Made by a program: the position numbers and the translations under genes
Notes under the pieces: model-generated
The model's input: only the letters and a program-made list of their open reading frames with translations
What the model was told of the DNA's origin: nothing
The model's database searches: none
Assembly (NCBI GenBank): GCA_001898165.1
Contig: MKTD01000014.1
Span: 161,730 to 225,729, forward strand
Reading direction: 5' to 3'
Source of the DNA: Bacteroidia bacterium 43-41
GTDB taxonomy: Bacteria; Bacteroidota; Bacteroidia; Bacteroidales; Dysgonomonadaceae
DNA length: 64,000 nucleotides
In this document: positions 24,370 to 33,419 of the stretch, in pieces
Layout of the letters: each line of letters starts with the position of its first letter
How positions within the stretch are numbered: position 1 is the first letter of the stretch

Positions 24370-26868
24370 ATGCGAAAGAAAATCATTGTATTTGGATTGA
24401 TTTGTATTCAACTGTGCCTTTTTCACGTTACAGCCAACAACGAAAAAGACAGCCTTGCGTTGCAAAACAAATACAAGTACCTGACAGACAGCGCCTCTTG
24501 CAAAACGGGTTTGTTTACATTATATCAAGACAAATCGGACTATTACTTTGAGATCCCCGACAGCCTGCTGAATAGAGAATTTCTAATAGTTAACCGCATA
24601 TTGAAAGTTCCTTACGAACTGGGCGAACAGGGGTTAAACAAAGGGATTAATTACGAAAACGCCCTGATACGCTTCGAGTTGAGCAAGGATTCCGATAAAC
24701 TTTTTATCCGAAATGTGCGTCCCAAACCCTATTATCCCCAAGACGATTTTATCGCGTTATCGGTGCAAGACAATTTTATCTCGCCGCTAATGGGAAGTTT
24801 AAAAGTAGAAGGATTCAGTTCCGACTCATCGTCCGTAATAGTAAAGGTAAATGATCTATACAACGGCTCATCCACTTTTTTCAACAACCTGTTTAAAAGC
24901 ATCAGCATCAGTAGCTCCATTACCAAAGACCTATCGCACATCATAGATATCAAGCCTTACAAAAACAGCATTACCGCCATATCGGAACTCTCAACAAAAG
25001 TAGAACAGGGGGATGCTACGGTATATCTAACCGTTGAGTCTTCATCCTCCATAGTGCTTCTGCCTCAACAACCGATGGCCGGCAGGTTTCTCTCACCATT
25101 CGTAGGCTACTTCACGGTTCCATACACCTATTTTTCAGATAGCCAAAGCAATGTGGAGAAAAAAGAGCTCATTACCCGCTGGCGTCTGGAGCCTAAAGAC
25201 GAAGCGGCATATTTACGCGGCGAATTGGTTGAGCCTAAAAAACCAATTGTATTCTATCTCGATAAATCCACCCCCAAACAATGGCGGAAATATATAAAAA
25301 AGGGTATCGAAGACTGGCAAATTGCTTTTGAAAAAGCCGGATTTAAAAATGCCATTATCGCCAAAGAGTTTTCGGAAGAAATTGACGAGCACAACATTGA
25401 TTTTTCGAGTATAACCTACATTGCTTCCGATAAAATGAACGCCATGGGCCCGTCGGTTTACGATCCGCGCTCCGGCGAAATCATCCAAGCCGATATTATC
25501 TGGTGGCACAACGTAATCTCCATGCTTCGTAATTGGATTGTGATACAAACGGGAACAGCCCAGCCTGAAGCGCAAACGTGGAATCTACCCGAACATTTGC
25601 TGGGCGACGCCATGCGATTTGTTGCCTGCCACGAAGTGGGGCACTCGCTTGGATTAAGGCATAACATGATTGGTTCTTCGGCATTTCCGGTGGACTCGTT
25701 AAGAAGCAACAGTTTTGTTAAGAAATGGGGCACTTCAACTTCCATCATGGACTATTCGCGCTACAACTACGTGGCACAGCCGGGCGACGGGGTGGAAAAT
25801 TTCTCACCGCAGATAGGTGTTTACGACCTCTTTGCCATAGAATACGGTTATCGCTGGTCGGGACAGGAAAGCCCTTACAAAGAGGAAGCCTTCCTCACCG
25901 ATATTTTAGAAAAACACTCCGACGACGTGTATCGATATAGCGAAGCGCAAGACCCACGCGATGCCGTTGACCCCAGGGCGCAAACCGAAGATTTGGGAGA
26001 CGACCCCATAAAAGCGAGCGAATACGGCATAGCCAATCTTAAAAAGCTGATGCCAAAGATACTATCGATTACCGACACCGGAAAGCCCGGACAGGACTAT
26101 CGCGAAGCCGGACAACTTTATTACGCCGTCATAGGACACTGGAACAACCTTGTATATCATCCGTTGGCCAACATCGGCGGAATCTATTTAGAAAACAAAT
26201 CGCGGGTAAACAACCGCCCGGCCTATACATTTGTTCCCAAAGAAGTTCAGAAAAAGTCGGTGGAATTCCTTATTCGCGAAATGATAACCGATACCGACTG
26301 GCTTTTTGAAAGCGATTTGAACAGATATACCTTCCCGCTCAGGGATACGCCGGAAGGATTGGTAGAAAATGCCCCTTCGCTCTTACTGAAAAACGCACAG
26401 GGTTATCTCTTTTGGGACTTGCTTAACAACAAACGACTAATCCGGATGTCGGAAAACGAATATCAAAACGGCAAAAATGCTTTTACACCTGTTGAACTGA
26501 TGGATATGATTTATAATGCTATATTCAAAGTAGCCGAAAAGCGCGAAACCCTTACGGTTAAAGAGCGTTTTATACAAAAAGGACTGGTAGATGCGCTTAT
26601 ACAATCGGTGTCGGAAGATGCGGTAACGAAGAAAAACAAATCACTGACCTCCGCCGTTGACGACTGCTCGGCTGCAAGCGAAGTTATCCGTCAAATATTG
26701 TTCTACGGTTCATTATCCGATAGAATTTCCGATGCGATTTCCGTTAAAAGAGGCCTTTTACTGAAAATAAAGCGAGCAACAGAGAAGGGACAAAAATCTT
26801 CCGATTTGGCTACAAAATACCACTATGAAGATTTGCTCCTTCGCATAAACAGTGCTTTAAATATATAA
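24370..26868 (+). CDS. Secreted zinc-dependent metalloprotease (DUF5117/DUF5118 type)
   Basis: 832 aa from the ATG at 24370, which begins a signal peptide (KKIIVFGLICIQLCLFHVTAN); the ATG-less extension from 24340 is not needed. DUF5118/DUF5117-like N-terminal region (YYFEIPDSLLNREFLIVNRILKVP), then the metzincin-like zinc site H421-E-V-G-H425-x5-H431 (CHEVGHSLGLRHNMIGSSAFP) and the Met-turn-like IMDYSRYNYVAQPGDG. The family is secreted or periplasmic and its substrates are not established. SusC begins 24 bases later, so protease and importer are almost surely one operon. Confidence 0.9.
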   Translation: MRKKIIVFGLICIQLCLFHVTANNEKDSLALQNKYKYLTDSASCKTGLFTLYQDKSDYYFEIPDSLLNREFLIVNRILKVPYELGEQGLNKGINYENALIRFELSKDSDKLFIRNVRPKPYYPQDDFIALSVQDNFISPLMGSLKVEGFSSDSSSVIVKVNDLYNGSSTFFNNLFKSISISSSITKDLSHIIDIKPYKNSITAISELSTKVEQGDATVYLTVESSSSIVLLPQQPMAGRFLSPFVGYFTVPYTYFSDSQSNVEKKELITRWRLEPKDEAAYLRGELVEPKKPIVFYLDKSTPKQWRKYIKKGIEDWQIAFEKAGFKNAIIAKEFSEEIDEHNIDFSSITYIASDKMNAMGPSVYDPRSGEIIQADIIWWHNVISMLRNWIVIQTGTAQPEAQTWNLPEHLLGDAMRFVACHEVGHSLGLRHNMIGSSAFPVDSLRSNSFVKKWGTSTSIMDYSRYNYVAQPGDGVENFSPQIGVYDLFAIEYGYRWSGQESPYKEEAFLTDILEKHSDDVYRYSEAQDPRDAVDPRAQTEDLGDDPIKASEYGIANLKKLMPKILSITDTGKPGQDYREAGQLYYAVIGHWNNLVYHPLANIGGIYLENKSRVNNRPAYTFVPKEVQKKSVEFLIREMITDTDWLFESDLNRYTFPLRDTPEGLVENAPSLLLKNAQGYLFWDLLNNKRLIRMSENEYQNGKNAFTPVELMDMIYNAIFKVAEKRETLTVKERFIQKGLVDALIQSVSEDAVTKKNKSLTSAVDDCSAASEVIRQILFYGSLSDRISDAISVKRGLLLKIKRATEKGQKSSDLATKYHYEDLLLRINSALNI

Positions 26869-26892
26869 TGCCAATCTACTAACTTAAACCAG

Positions 26893-29800
26893 ATGAAAAA
26901 AATTATTTTACTACTCTTAGTGCATATACTTGCTTATACAGCATATGCACAAAATGTACGTACCATTACAGGACGCATCACCGATAGCAAAACCAACGAA
27001 CCGATGATTGGCGCTACCGTTTTTATCTCTCCCGATGAGAAAGGCGTGGCAAACTACAGTCCGCAAGGAGTTGTTACCGATTACGACGGCAACTTTCTAT
27101 TTACCTTGCCAACGTCCGTAAAAACAATTGTTGTGAGTTATGTGGGATATACTGCTCAAAACGTTATCCTTACAACATCCGGCACCTACAACATAGCATT
27201 GAATGAGGATGCCATGCTGCTGAACGATGTGGTAGTAACGGGGTATCAACGCATCGAAAGACGTAAACTCACCTCATCGGTAGCACGTGTGGAAGCCGAC
27301 GATATTAAACAAGTCGGTGCGCCCAACATCGACCAGCTCCTTTCGGGGCAAGTTGCCGGATTAGTATCTACGCCCACCACAGGAGCACCGGGTGCGGCCA
27401 GTAAAATTCGTATCCGCGGAACGGTATCACTGTCAGGCTCATCCGACCCGCTGTGGGTTTTAGACGGTATTCCTCTGGAAGGGAACGATATTCCGAAAGA
27501 CATTCTGGATTCAGACAATATCGATAACCTTAGTAATGTTTCTATTGCCGGATTAAACCCCAACGATATAAAAGACATTACAATTCTCAAAGATGCTGCC
27601 GCTACTGCTATTTACGGCGCCAGAGCAGCAAACGGGGTTATTGTTATAACCACAAAGCGCGGCCGCGAAGGGAAATTGCGCATCAATTTTACATCAGACC
27701 TGTTTTACACCTTTAAACCCCAATCCGAACGGTTGAATTTGATGAATGCTTCCCAAAAGGTGGATTTTGAATTGGCTCTGGCGCAAAACCCGATGCATAA
27801 CTATCGTTCCGAAAACGGAGAAGTTGCCCGTATCCTAAAAGAGACCAATCAATTGGATATTTTAAAAAAGGACGGCTTCTCGAAAATCTCTCCCGAAGCG
27901 CAACAAAAAATCAATACGCTGCGACACCAAGGATTTAACTGGTTCGATGAGGTTTATCGCGGAACATTCAACCAACAATACGGATTGAGCTTGTCCGGTG
28001 GCGGCAATATCGCCAACTACTATTTCAGTACCGGATACTACACCGAACAGGGAACAACAAAAGGAACATCGTTCGACCGTTTCAACATCACGCTGAACAC
28101 CGATTTCAACATCACGTCGAAACTGAAATTCAACGTGAGCTTGTTCGCAAATCAAAACAACCGAAACTCATACGTAGTAAACGGTGTTTATACAAATCCG
28201 CAAAACTACACACGCAATGTAAATCCTTACTTCGAAGCATTTGACAAAGACGGGAAATACAGGTATGACCCGGATTTAATGAATACCAGCGACCTGCCCA
28301 TCCCTTTCAACTATATTGAGGAGCAAAAGAACACATCGTATTTCCTTAAGGCACAGTCGCTGAAATCAATCTTCGAAATCAATTACGATCTATTGAAGTC
28401 GCTTAAACTTCTCTCTCAGGTGGGATTGCAAGTGGAAAACAACGCTTCGGAAAAATACGGCGCCGCCGAGAGTTTCTTCACCAGGCAGTATCGCGAATCG
28501 AATCGTTACCGGGGTAAGTCCGTGCTTCCCGAAGGCGGGATTATTCAAAACTGGGACGACCGCTTTTTTCAATATAACTGGCGCAACCAACTGTTTTTTC
28601 AAAAACGATTTAACGAACGACATGACATAGATGTCATGCTGGGCATGGAAATGCGCCGAAACAACTACACCGAAATACAGACCAAAGGTTTCGGCTTCGA
28701 CCCGAACTCAATGACCACTAAACCCATTGTTTTCCCGCAAGGGTTCAACGGTGTGCATTCGGCAAGCTTCAGGCAATATGCAAAAAGATATATTGAAAAT
28801 GCGTTTTTGTCTTATTTCGCTACAGCCTCTTATACGCTGAACGACAAATACACTCTTTTTGGAAGTTTACGATACGACGGTTCAAACCTCTTTGGAGTTG
28901 ACCCCAAATACCGCTACTTGCCGCTTTGGTCTATTTCCGGCGCATGGAACGCCGGCCGGGAAGAATTTTTGAAGAACATCCCATGGCTGAGCAATTTAAA
29001 AGTGCGTGCATCATATGGTTTGCAAGGAAATATCGACAAAGAGACTTCACCATTTGTAAAAGGCGTATGGACGACTACCGGATTCTTTAGCGGACAAGAT
29101 ATACCCGTTATCAGCGTTACATCGCCTCCCAACAAATACCTGCGATGGGAAAAAACATCTACATCCAACATGGGGTTCGATTTAGGTTTGTTTGACAACC
29201 GCGTCAACCTTAGCTTCGACACCTATTACCGGTATAGCCAGGACCTTATCAACTCAAAAGCTATCCCGCTCGAAAACGGATTCAATTTCGTAAATCTCAA
29301 CTGGGCAGAAGTTTCAAACAAAGGCTGGGAAGTATCTCTTTCTACCTTAAATGTGAAAACAAAAAGCTTCCGTTGGTACACCGACTTTAATATTGCCAAG
29401 AATGTGAGCAAAGTGCACCGCATCAACACCTCCAACAACGACTGGTTCCCGTCGCGTGAGGGCTACCCCGTGAATGCCGTATTTGGAATTAAAACAGCCG
29501 GATTGGACGAAAACGGTATTATGCAATTTAAAAACAGCGAAGGTAAAACAGTTAGCATGCAGGAGTTTTATAATTTGCAAACCAATATGTGGGGCGATGT
29601 ATCTTCATCTTACTCGGCCATGGAGTTCAGGAAACTTTTCACTTATATGGGCGATATGGACCCCGAACTTACCGGCGGGTTTATTAATCGATTTAATTAT
29701 AAAAACTTCGATTTATCCATCTCTACCAGTTTCTTTCTCAACAGGACAATTCGTGCAACACCCTTTTACTACCCCACCCGCATAGACCCGGGGCTGAACT

Positions 29801-30192
29801 ACACAACAGCCGTGCAGCAGATATGGAATGCCGATGATGAACAAAAAGGAGCATATCCGAGAATCTTGGGAAGAAACCTGTCCGATCCTGATCTGAGTAT
29901 GGCTTTTAGCTGGTTAGACAGCTACGATGCGTCTCGTTCGTACGACTATTACGATATTTGGATGAAAAAGCAAAGCTATATGCGCGTTAACAGCATCCGC
30001 CTGGGTTATACGTTAGGGCAGGACGTTTTGAAAAGCAATTACATCTCATCGATAAGATTGAGCATGGAAGCTCGCAATCCATTTGTATTGGGAACGGAAT
30101 ACAACGGCTATTTCGATCCGGAGAGCTATGGAAATATTTACGCACAACCTATTCCTAAAACCATTTCGTTTGGGGTAAACGTAACATTCTAA
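26893..30192 (+). CDS. SusC/RagA-type TonB-dependent outer-membrane receptor (no STN domain)
   Basis: 1,099 aa. Signal peptide (KKIILLLLVHILAYTAYA), a CarboxypepD_reg-like domain (ITGRITDSKTNEPMIGATVF...IVVSYVGYTAQ), the plug domain (NDVVVTGYQRIERRKLTSSV) with the SusC signature ATAIYGARAANGVIVITTKRG, and a long beta-barrel ending in ISFGVNVTF, an aromatic C-terminus. It imports oligomers across the outer membrane together with the SusD lipoprotein 34 bases downstream. The lack of an STN domain argues against control by a FecR anti-sigma. The adjacent protease suggests peptides as cargo, as for RagAB; this is inference. Confidence 0.95.
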   Translation: MKKIILLLLVHILAYTAYAQNVRTITGRITDSKTNEPMIGATVFISPDEKGVANYSPQGVVTDYDGNFLFTLPTSVKTIVVSYVGYTAQNVILTTSGTYNIALNEDAMLLNDVVVTGYQRIERRKLTSSVARVEADDIKQVGAPNIDQLLSGQVAGLVSTPTTGAPGAASKIRIRGTVSLSGSSDPLWVLDGIPLEGNDIPKDILDSDNIDNLSNVSIAGLNPNDIKDITILKDAAATAIYGARAANGVIVITTKRGREGKLRINFTSDLFYTFKPQSERLNLMNASQKVDFELALAQNPMHNYRSENGEVARILKETNQLDILKKDGFSKISPEAQQKINTLRHQGFNWFDEVYRGTFNQQYGLSLSGGGNIANYYFSTGYYTEQGTTKGTSFDRFNITLNTDFNITSKLKFNVSLFANQNNRNSYVVNGVYTNPQNYTRNVNPYFEAFDKDGKYRYDPDLMNTSDLPIPFNYIEEQKNTSYFLKAQSLKSIFEINYDLLKSLKLLSQVGLQVENNASEKYGAAESFFTRQYRESNRYRGKSVLPEGGIIQNWDDRFFQYNWRNQLFFQKRFNERHDIDVMLGMEMRRNNYTEIQTKGFGFDPNSMTTKPIVFPQGFNGVHSASFRQYAKRYIENAFLSYFATASYTLNDKYTLFGSLRYDGSNLFGVDPKYRYLPLWSISGAWNAGREEFLKNIPWLSNLKVRASYGLQGNIDKETSPFVKGVWTTTGFFSGQDIPVISVTSPPNKYLRWEKTSTSNMGFDLGLFDNRVNLSFDTYYRYSQDLINSKAIPLENGFNFVNLNWAEVSNKGWEVSLSTLNVKTKSFRWYTDFNIAKNVSKVHRINTSNNDWFPSREGYPVNAVFGIKTAGLDENGIMQFKNSEGKTVSMQEFYNLQTNMWGDVSSSYSAMEFRKLFTYMGDMDPELTGGFINRFNYKNFDLSISTSFFLNRTIRATPFYYPTRIDPGLNYTTAVQQIWNADDEQKGAYPRILGRNLSDPDLSMAFSWLDSYDASRSYDYYDIWMKKQSYMRVNSIRLGYTLGQDVLKSNYISSIRLSMEARNPFVLGTEYNGYFDPESYGNIYAQPIPKTISFGVNVTF

Positions 30193-30226
30193 ACATCAAA
30201 CAATGTAAAAAATAAATTTCAAACAG

Positions 30227-31573
30227 ATGAAAAGCAAAATATTCAACCTATACATCGCATTAACCCTGCTGTTGCTGGGTAGTTGCAATTATCTTGATAT
30301 TACTCCGGTTGGACAGGTAATCCCGAGAAAAGCATCCGAATACAGGGCAGTGTTGGGCAGCGCTTATAAAATGGTTCCGCAACACAAAGCGCTATTGAAC
30401 ATGCGGGGGACGGAGTTTAATCCGGAAGATGACCCGTTCGGCTTCGGACTCGATAACTTTGATGCCTACAAAGATATTTATACCTGGAACGACAATAGTC
30501 AGGACAGCAAAACAACAGAATATCCTTATGTATCGTTTTATCAAACCATTTTCCTCACAAACGAAATAATAAATAACGCAAAAAATGCAGAGAAAGACTC
30601 CGACGAAAGTTTGAATCAAATAATCGGTGAAGCATATGCCTTGCGCGCTTATATCTATTTCGAACTGGCAAACCTGTACGCACCGGCTTACGAGCAAAAT
30701 TCGGCAGCTTCGGCAAAAGCAATTCCCATAACCACAGAGATAGACATTGAGCAGACATTCCCAAGAGCTACTTTGCAAAAGGTTTATGACCTGATTATAG
30801 ACGATATGGGAAAGGCACGGTCGCTAATGGAGGTAGAACAACAAAAAATGGAGGCAAACAGGTATCGTTTCTCTTTGATAAGCTTATATGCTCTGGAATC
30901 ACGCGTATTCCTTTACCAGAAACAGTGGCAAAAATCGGCGGAAGCGTCACAAAAAGCACTTGCCATCAACGATGAACTGGAAGATATGAACAGCGCATCC
31001 TACAAGCCAAATACGCATTATCAGTCGAAGGAAGCAATACTTTCTATCGAATATGTCACAAGTCTGGAGCTGAGGGACTATGCTTCTATCTCCAATTCAC
31101 TCCTGTCTTTATACGGTGATGGCGATTTGCGCCCGTCGAAATATTTCGCCGAGTCGTGGTTGGGATACATGGTTACAAACAAAGTGAATTCAACAGACGA
31201 ACGCGTATCTTTTCGCAGAGCAGAAATTTACCTCAACGCAGCCGAAGCTCTCGCCCATTTGGGAAAAGACAGCGAAGCCCGCCAATTCATGAGTACATTA
31301 TTGAAAAACCGTTACACGCCGGCAGCATATACAACTCAGCTACAACACATCAATTCGCTATCGGGTGAGGCACTTGTGGATGAGATATTGCTGGAGCGGG
31401 AAAAAGAATTGGCGCTGGAAGGACATCAGTGGTACGACTGGCGGAGAACAACGCAGCCCGAAGTGAAAAAGAGCGTAAAAGGCGAGGAATATATTCTCAA
31501 AAAGAACGATCCGCGCTATACCTTACAAATACCCAAATCAGCAAGGGAGGCCAATCCCCTACTAAGCGAATAA
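30227..31573 (+). CDS. SusD/RagB-type nutrient-binding outer-membrane lipoprotein
   Basis: 448 aa. Lipoprotein signal with lipobox LLGSC (Cys20), then NYLDITPVGQVIPRKASEYRAVLGSAY. TPR-rich SusD fold: IIGEAYALRAYIYFELANLYAPAY and the C-terminal EILLEREKELALEGHQWYDWRRT, the diagnostic SusD block. It caps the SusC barrel and captures substrate at the cell surface. It is shorter than many SusDs (500-600 aa), closer to RagB in size. A strong terminator follows at 31599. Confidence 0.93.
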   Translation: MKSKIFNLYIALTLLLLGSCNYLDITPVGQVIPRKASEYRAVLGSAYKMVPQHKALLNMRGTEFNPEDDPFGFGLDNFDAYKDIYTWNDNSQDSKTTEYPYVSFYQTIFLTNEIINNAKNAEKDSDESLNQIIGEAYALRAYIYFELANLYAPAYEQNSAASAKAIPITTEIDIEQTFPRATLQKVYDLIIDDMGKARSLMEVEQQKMEANRYRFSLISLYALESRVFLYQKQWQKSAEASQKALAINDELEDMNSASYKPNTHYQSKEAILSIEYVTSLELRDYASISNSLLSLYGDGDLRPSKYFAESWLGYMVTNKVNSTDERVSFRRAEIYLNAAEALAHLGKDSEARQFMSTLLKNRYTPAAYTTQLQHINSLSGEALVDEILLEREKELALEGHQWYDWRRTTQPEVKKSVKGEEYILKKNDPRYTLQIPKSAREANPLLSE

Positions 31574-31598
31574 AAAATAATCTACTCTACTTTTCTTA

Positions 31599-31638
31599 AC
31601 AAAGAGCACTTTTTCTAATATAGGTGCTCTTTGTTTTT
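31599..31638. terminator. Intrinsic terminator after the protease-SusCD operon
   Basis: Perfect 11-bp stem ACAAAGAGCAC / GTGCTCTTTGT (31599-31609 and 31624-31634) followed by a T-run. It overlaps the stop codon of the convergent yccF gene and has A-rich bases on the other side, so it could act in both directions. Confidence 0.8.
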
Positions 31639-32014
31639 ACGATTTATTCACAATTACTTTTCCAAACGGTATAAACGCCAGTTTCATTAATTTAAAATGC
31701 TGGTTTCCGAAAGGAATTCCAATGATGGTGATGTAAAACAACACGCCAAAAAACAGGTGCGTGAGTACGATGGGCAAACCGCCGATAAAAAACCAGATAA
31801 TATTCATAACAAGCGACAAACACCCCGAGATTGTCTGACTGTGTACTGCTCTTTTATTGAACGGCAACAATGCCATTTCTGCCAGTTTCAGCGATTGCAG
31901 GCCGAAAGGAATTCCGATTATTGTAATCATCAGGCCGACGCTGGCTACAACGTATTCGATAGCAATGAATATGCCACCGAATACGATCCATATCACGTTT
32001 CCCAATGTCCTCAT
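31637..32014 (-). CDS. YccF-type inner-membrane protein
   Basis: 125 aa made of two similar halves, each with a hydrophobic hairpin and the repeated block ITIIGIPFG.Q..KL (SVGLMITIIGIPFGLQSLKLAEMALLPF and ITIIGIPFGNQHFKLMKLAFIPFG), the YccF duplication. Probably 3-4 membrane segments. Function unknown. Its start overlaps the ridA stop by 4 bases, so it is translated with ridA. Confidence 0.9.
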   Translation of the reverse strand: MRTLGNVIWIVFGGIFIAIEYVVASVGLMITIIGIPFGLQSLKLAEMALLPFNKRAVHSQTISGCLSLVMNIIWFFIGGLPIVLTHLFFGVLFYITIIGIPFGNQHFKLMKLAFIPFGKVIVNKS

Positions 32015-32388
32015 CGTATGGCGATGACTTCAATTTCCACCATGCAGTTTTTGGGCAAGCCTTTAGCAGCTATGGCCGAACGGGCGGGAAAAGCTCCGTT
32101 GAACTGAGAAGCATATACCTCGTTCATATCGGCAAAGTACGACATATCGCCCAGGAAGACGGTGGTTTTCACGATATTTTCCATCGTGAGTTTAGCTTCA
32201 TCCAAAATAGCCCTGATATTTTTAAAACACTGCGCGGCCTGCTCTTTCACTCCTCCGGAAACCAGTTCTCCGGTCAACGGATCGATGGGGGTTTGTCCGG
32301 AAATGAAAATCATCCCGTTCACTTCAATGGCCTGGCTGTAAGGGCCGATTGCCGCAGGGGCATTGTTTGTTGAAATTACTTTTTTCAT
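32011..32388 (-). CDS. ridA: RidA family reactive-intermediate deaminase
   Basis: 125 aa, full length. It hydrolyses 2-aminoacrylate and related enamines/imines released by PLP enzymes. Visible blocks: APAAIGPYSQAIEVNGMIFISGQTPIDPLTGEL, QAAQCFKNIRAILDEA, VVKTTVFLGDMSYFADMNEVY-like region, and the C-terminal ARSAIAAKGLPKNCMVEIEVIAI, which includes the substrate-binding Arg. It forms a trimer in the cytosol. An inverted-repeat element lies upstream of its start. Confidence 0.95.
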   Translation of the reverse strand: MKKVISTNNAPAAIGPYSQAIEVNGMIFISGQTPIDPLTGELVSGGVKEQAAQCFKNIRAILDEAKLTMENIVKTTVFLGDMSYFADMNEVYASQFNGAFPARSAIAAKGLPKNCMVEIEVIAIR

Positions 32389-32417
32389 TTTGATTATTGT
32401 TATTTTTTTAGTTATTC

Positions 32418-32627
32418 AACTTTCGCATGTTTTCTTGAATAGTGTATGCGACTAAAGCAGAGACCTTTTAGATATTTTACGGGGTACCCATAGCTCGCGA
32501 TAAACGTAAAAAAGAGTAGCTGTCCAAAGCGAAGCGAGTTCTACTCTTTTAGTGAACGTGAGCTAAAATGGGTCGCAAAATATCGTCAGACGATGATTTA
32601 GTCGCAATCACATGACTTGCGAAAGTT
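32418..32627. mobile_element. 210-bp inverted-repeat element, repeat family A (MITE-like or structured RNA)
   Basis: Both ends are AACTTTCGCA read inward (32418-32427 and 32618-32627). The arms match in ordered blocks: TGCGACTAAA, GATATTTT, CCCAT, TAGCTC, ACGT and AAAAGAGTAG, leaving a centre with GCGAAGCGAG. No protein is encoded. It fills most of the gap between rlmB and ridA. The right end is repeated exactly at 13482. It looks like a non-autonomous mobile element; a long folded RNA is the alternative. Confidence 0.6.
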
Positions 32628-32641
32628 CTGTTAATTCCTTT

Positions 32642-33382
32642 CTATTTAAGTTTTCTTTGCCTTATCACCTCATACACCATCACACCTGCCGCAACCGACA
32701 CATTCAACGACTGAATGCTGCCGAACTGGGGAATCTTGATTAACTCATCGCATATACGAAGGATTTCGGGCGAGACGCCCTCGTCTTCCGAGCCCATTAA
32801 AATGGCAACAGGAACCGATAAATCGGTTTCCGTGTAGTTTTTTGCAGCTTTCTCGGTGGCAGCCACTACTTTTATTCCGCTGTTTTTCAAGAACACAACG
32901 GCTTCTTTCAGGTTGTTTTCCCGGCAAACAGGAATAAGGTGCAATGCTCCGGCCGACGTTTTTATAGCATCGGCATTTACCGATACGCTTCCGCGTGCCG
33001 GAATCACTATGGCATCCGCTCCGGCCACTTCGCATGTGCGGGCAATGGCTCCAAAGTTGCGCACATCGGTAACTCCGTCGAGCACAACGATAAACGGGAT
33101 TTTCCCCTGCTCATACAAAAACGGGACAATCTGATCCAGTTTTTGATACGTAACCGCCGAAGTAAACGCAATAACACCCTGGTGGTTTTTACGCGTAATC
33201 CTGTCGATCCGCTCCACCGGAACTTTCTGCATTGGAATTTCGTACCGGCGCAACACCTCCTGCAACTCTTTGAAGAGCTCGCCCGACAGTTCGCGCTTAA
33301 CAAGCACCTTATCAATATCCTTTCCGGCCTCTGCCGCTTCAATCACAGCACGAATGCCGAAAATCATCTCTTTTTCTTTCAT
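32642..33382 (-). CDS. rlmB: 23S rRNA 2'-O-methyltransferase RlmB (TrmH/SpoU family)
   Basis: 246 aa. An N-terminal L30e-like substrate-binding domain (EMIFGIRAVIEAAEAGKDIDKVLVKR) and a C-terminal SPOUT knot: VVLDGVTDVRNFGAIARTCEVAGADAIVIPARGS (motif 1), VAILMGSEDEGVSPEIL (motif 2) and IPQFGSIQSLNVSVAAGVMVYE (motif 3). It methylates a guanosine ribose in 23S rRNA, G2251 in E. coli numbering. It lies 37 bases downstream of recN in the leftward operon. Confidence 0.92.
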   Translation of the reverse strand: MKEKEMIFGIRAVIEAAEAGKDIDKVLVKRELSGELFKELQEVLRRYEIPMQKVPVERIDRITRKNHQGVIAFTSAVTYQKLDQIVPFLYEQGKIPFIVVLDGVTDVRNFGAIARTCEVAGADAIVIPARGSVSVNADAIKTSAGALHLIPVCRENNLKEAVVFLKNSGIKVVAATEKAAKNYTETDLSVPVAILMGSEDEGVSPEILRICDELIKIPQFGSIQSLNVSVAAGVMVYEVIRQRKLK

Positions 33383-33419
33383 TTTTTTCTTTTAAGATTT
33401 TTAGGACGGACAACTCCGG

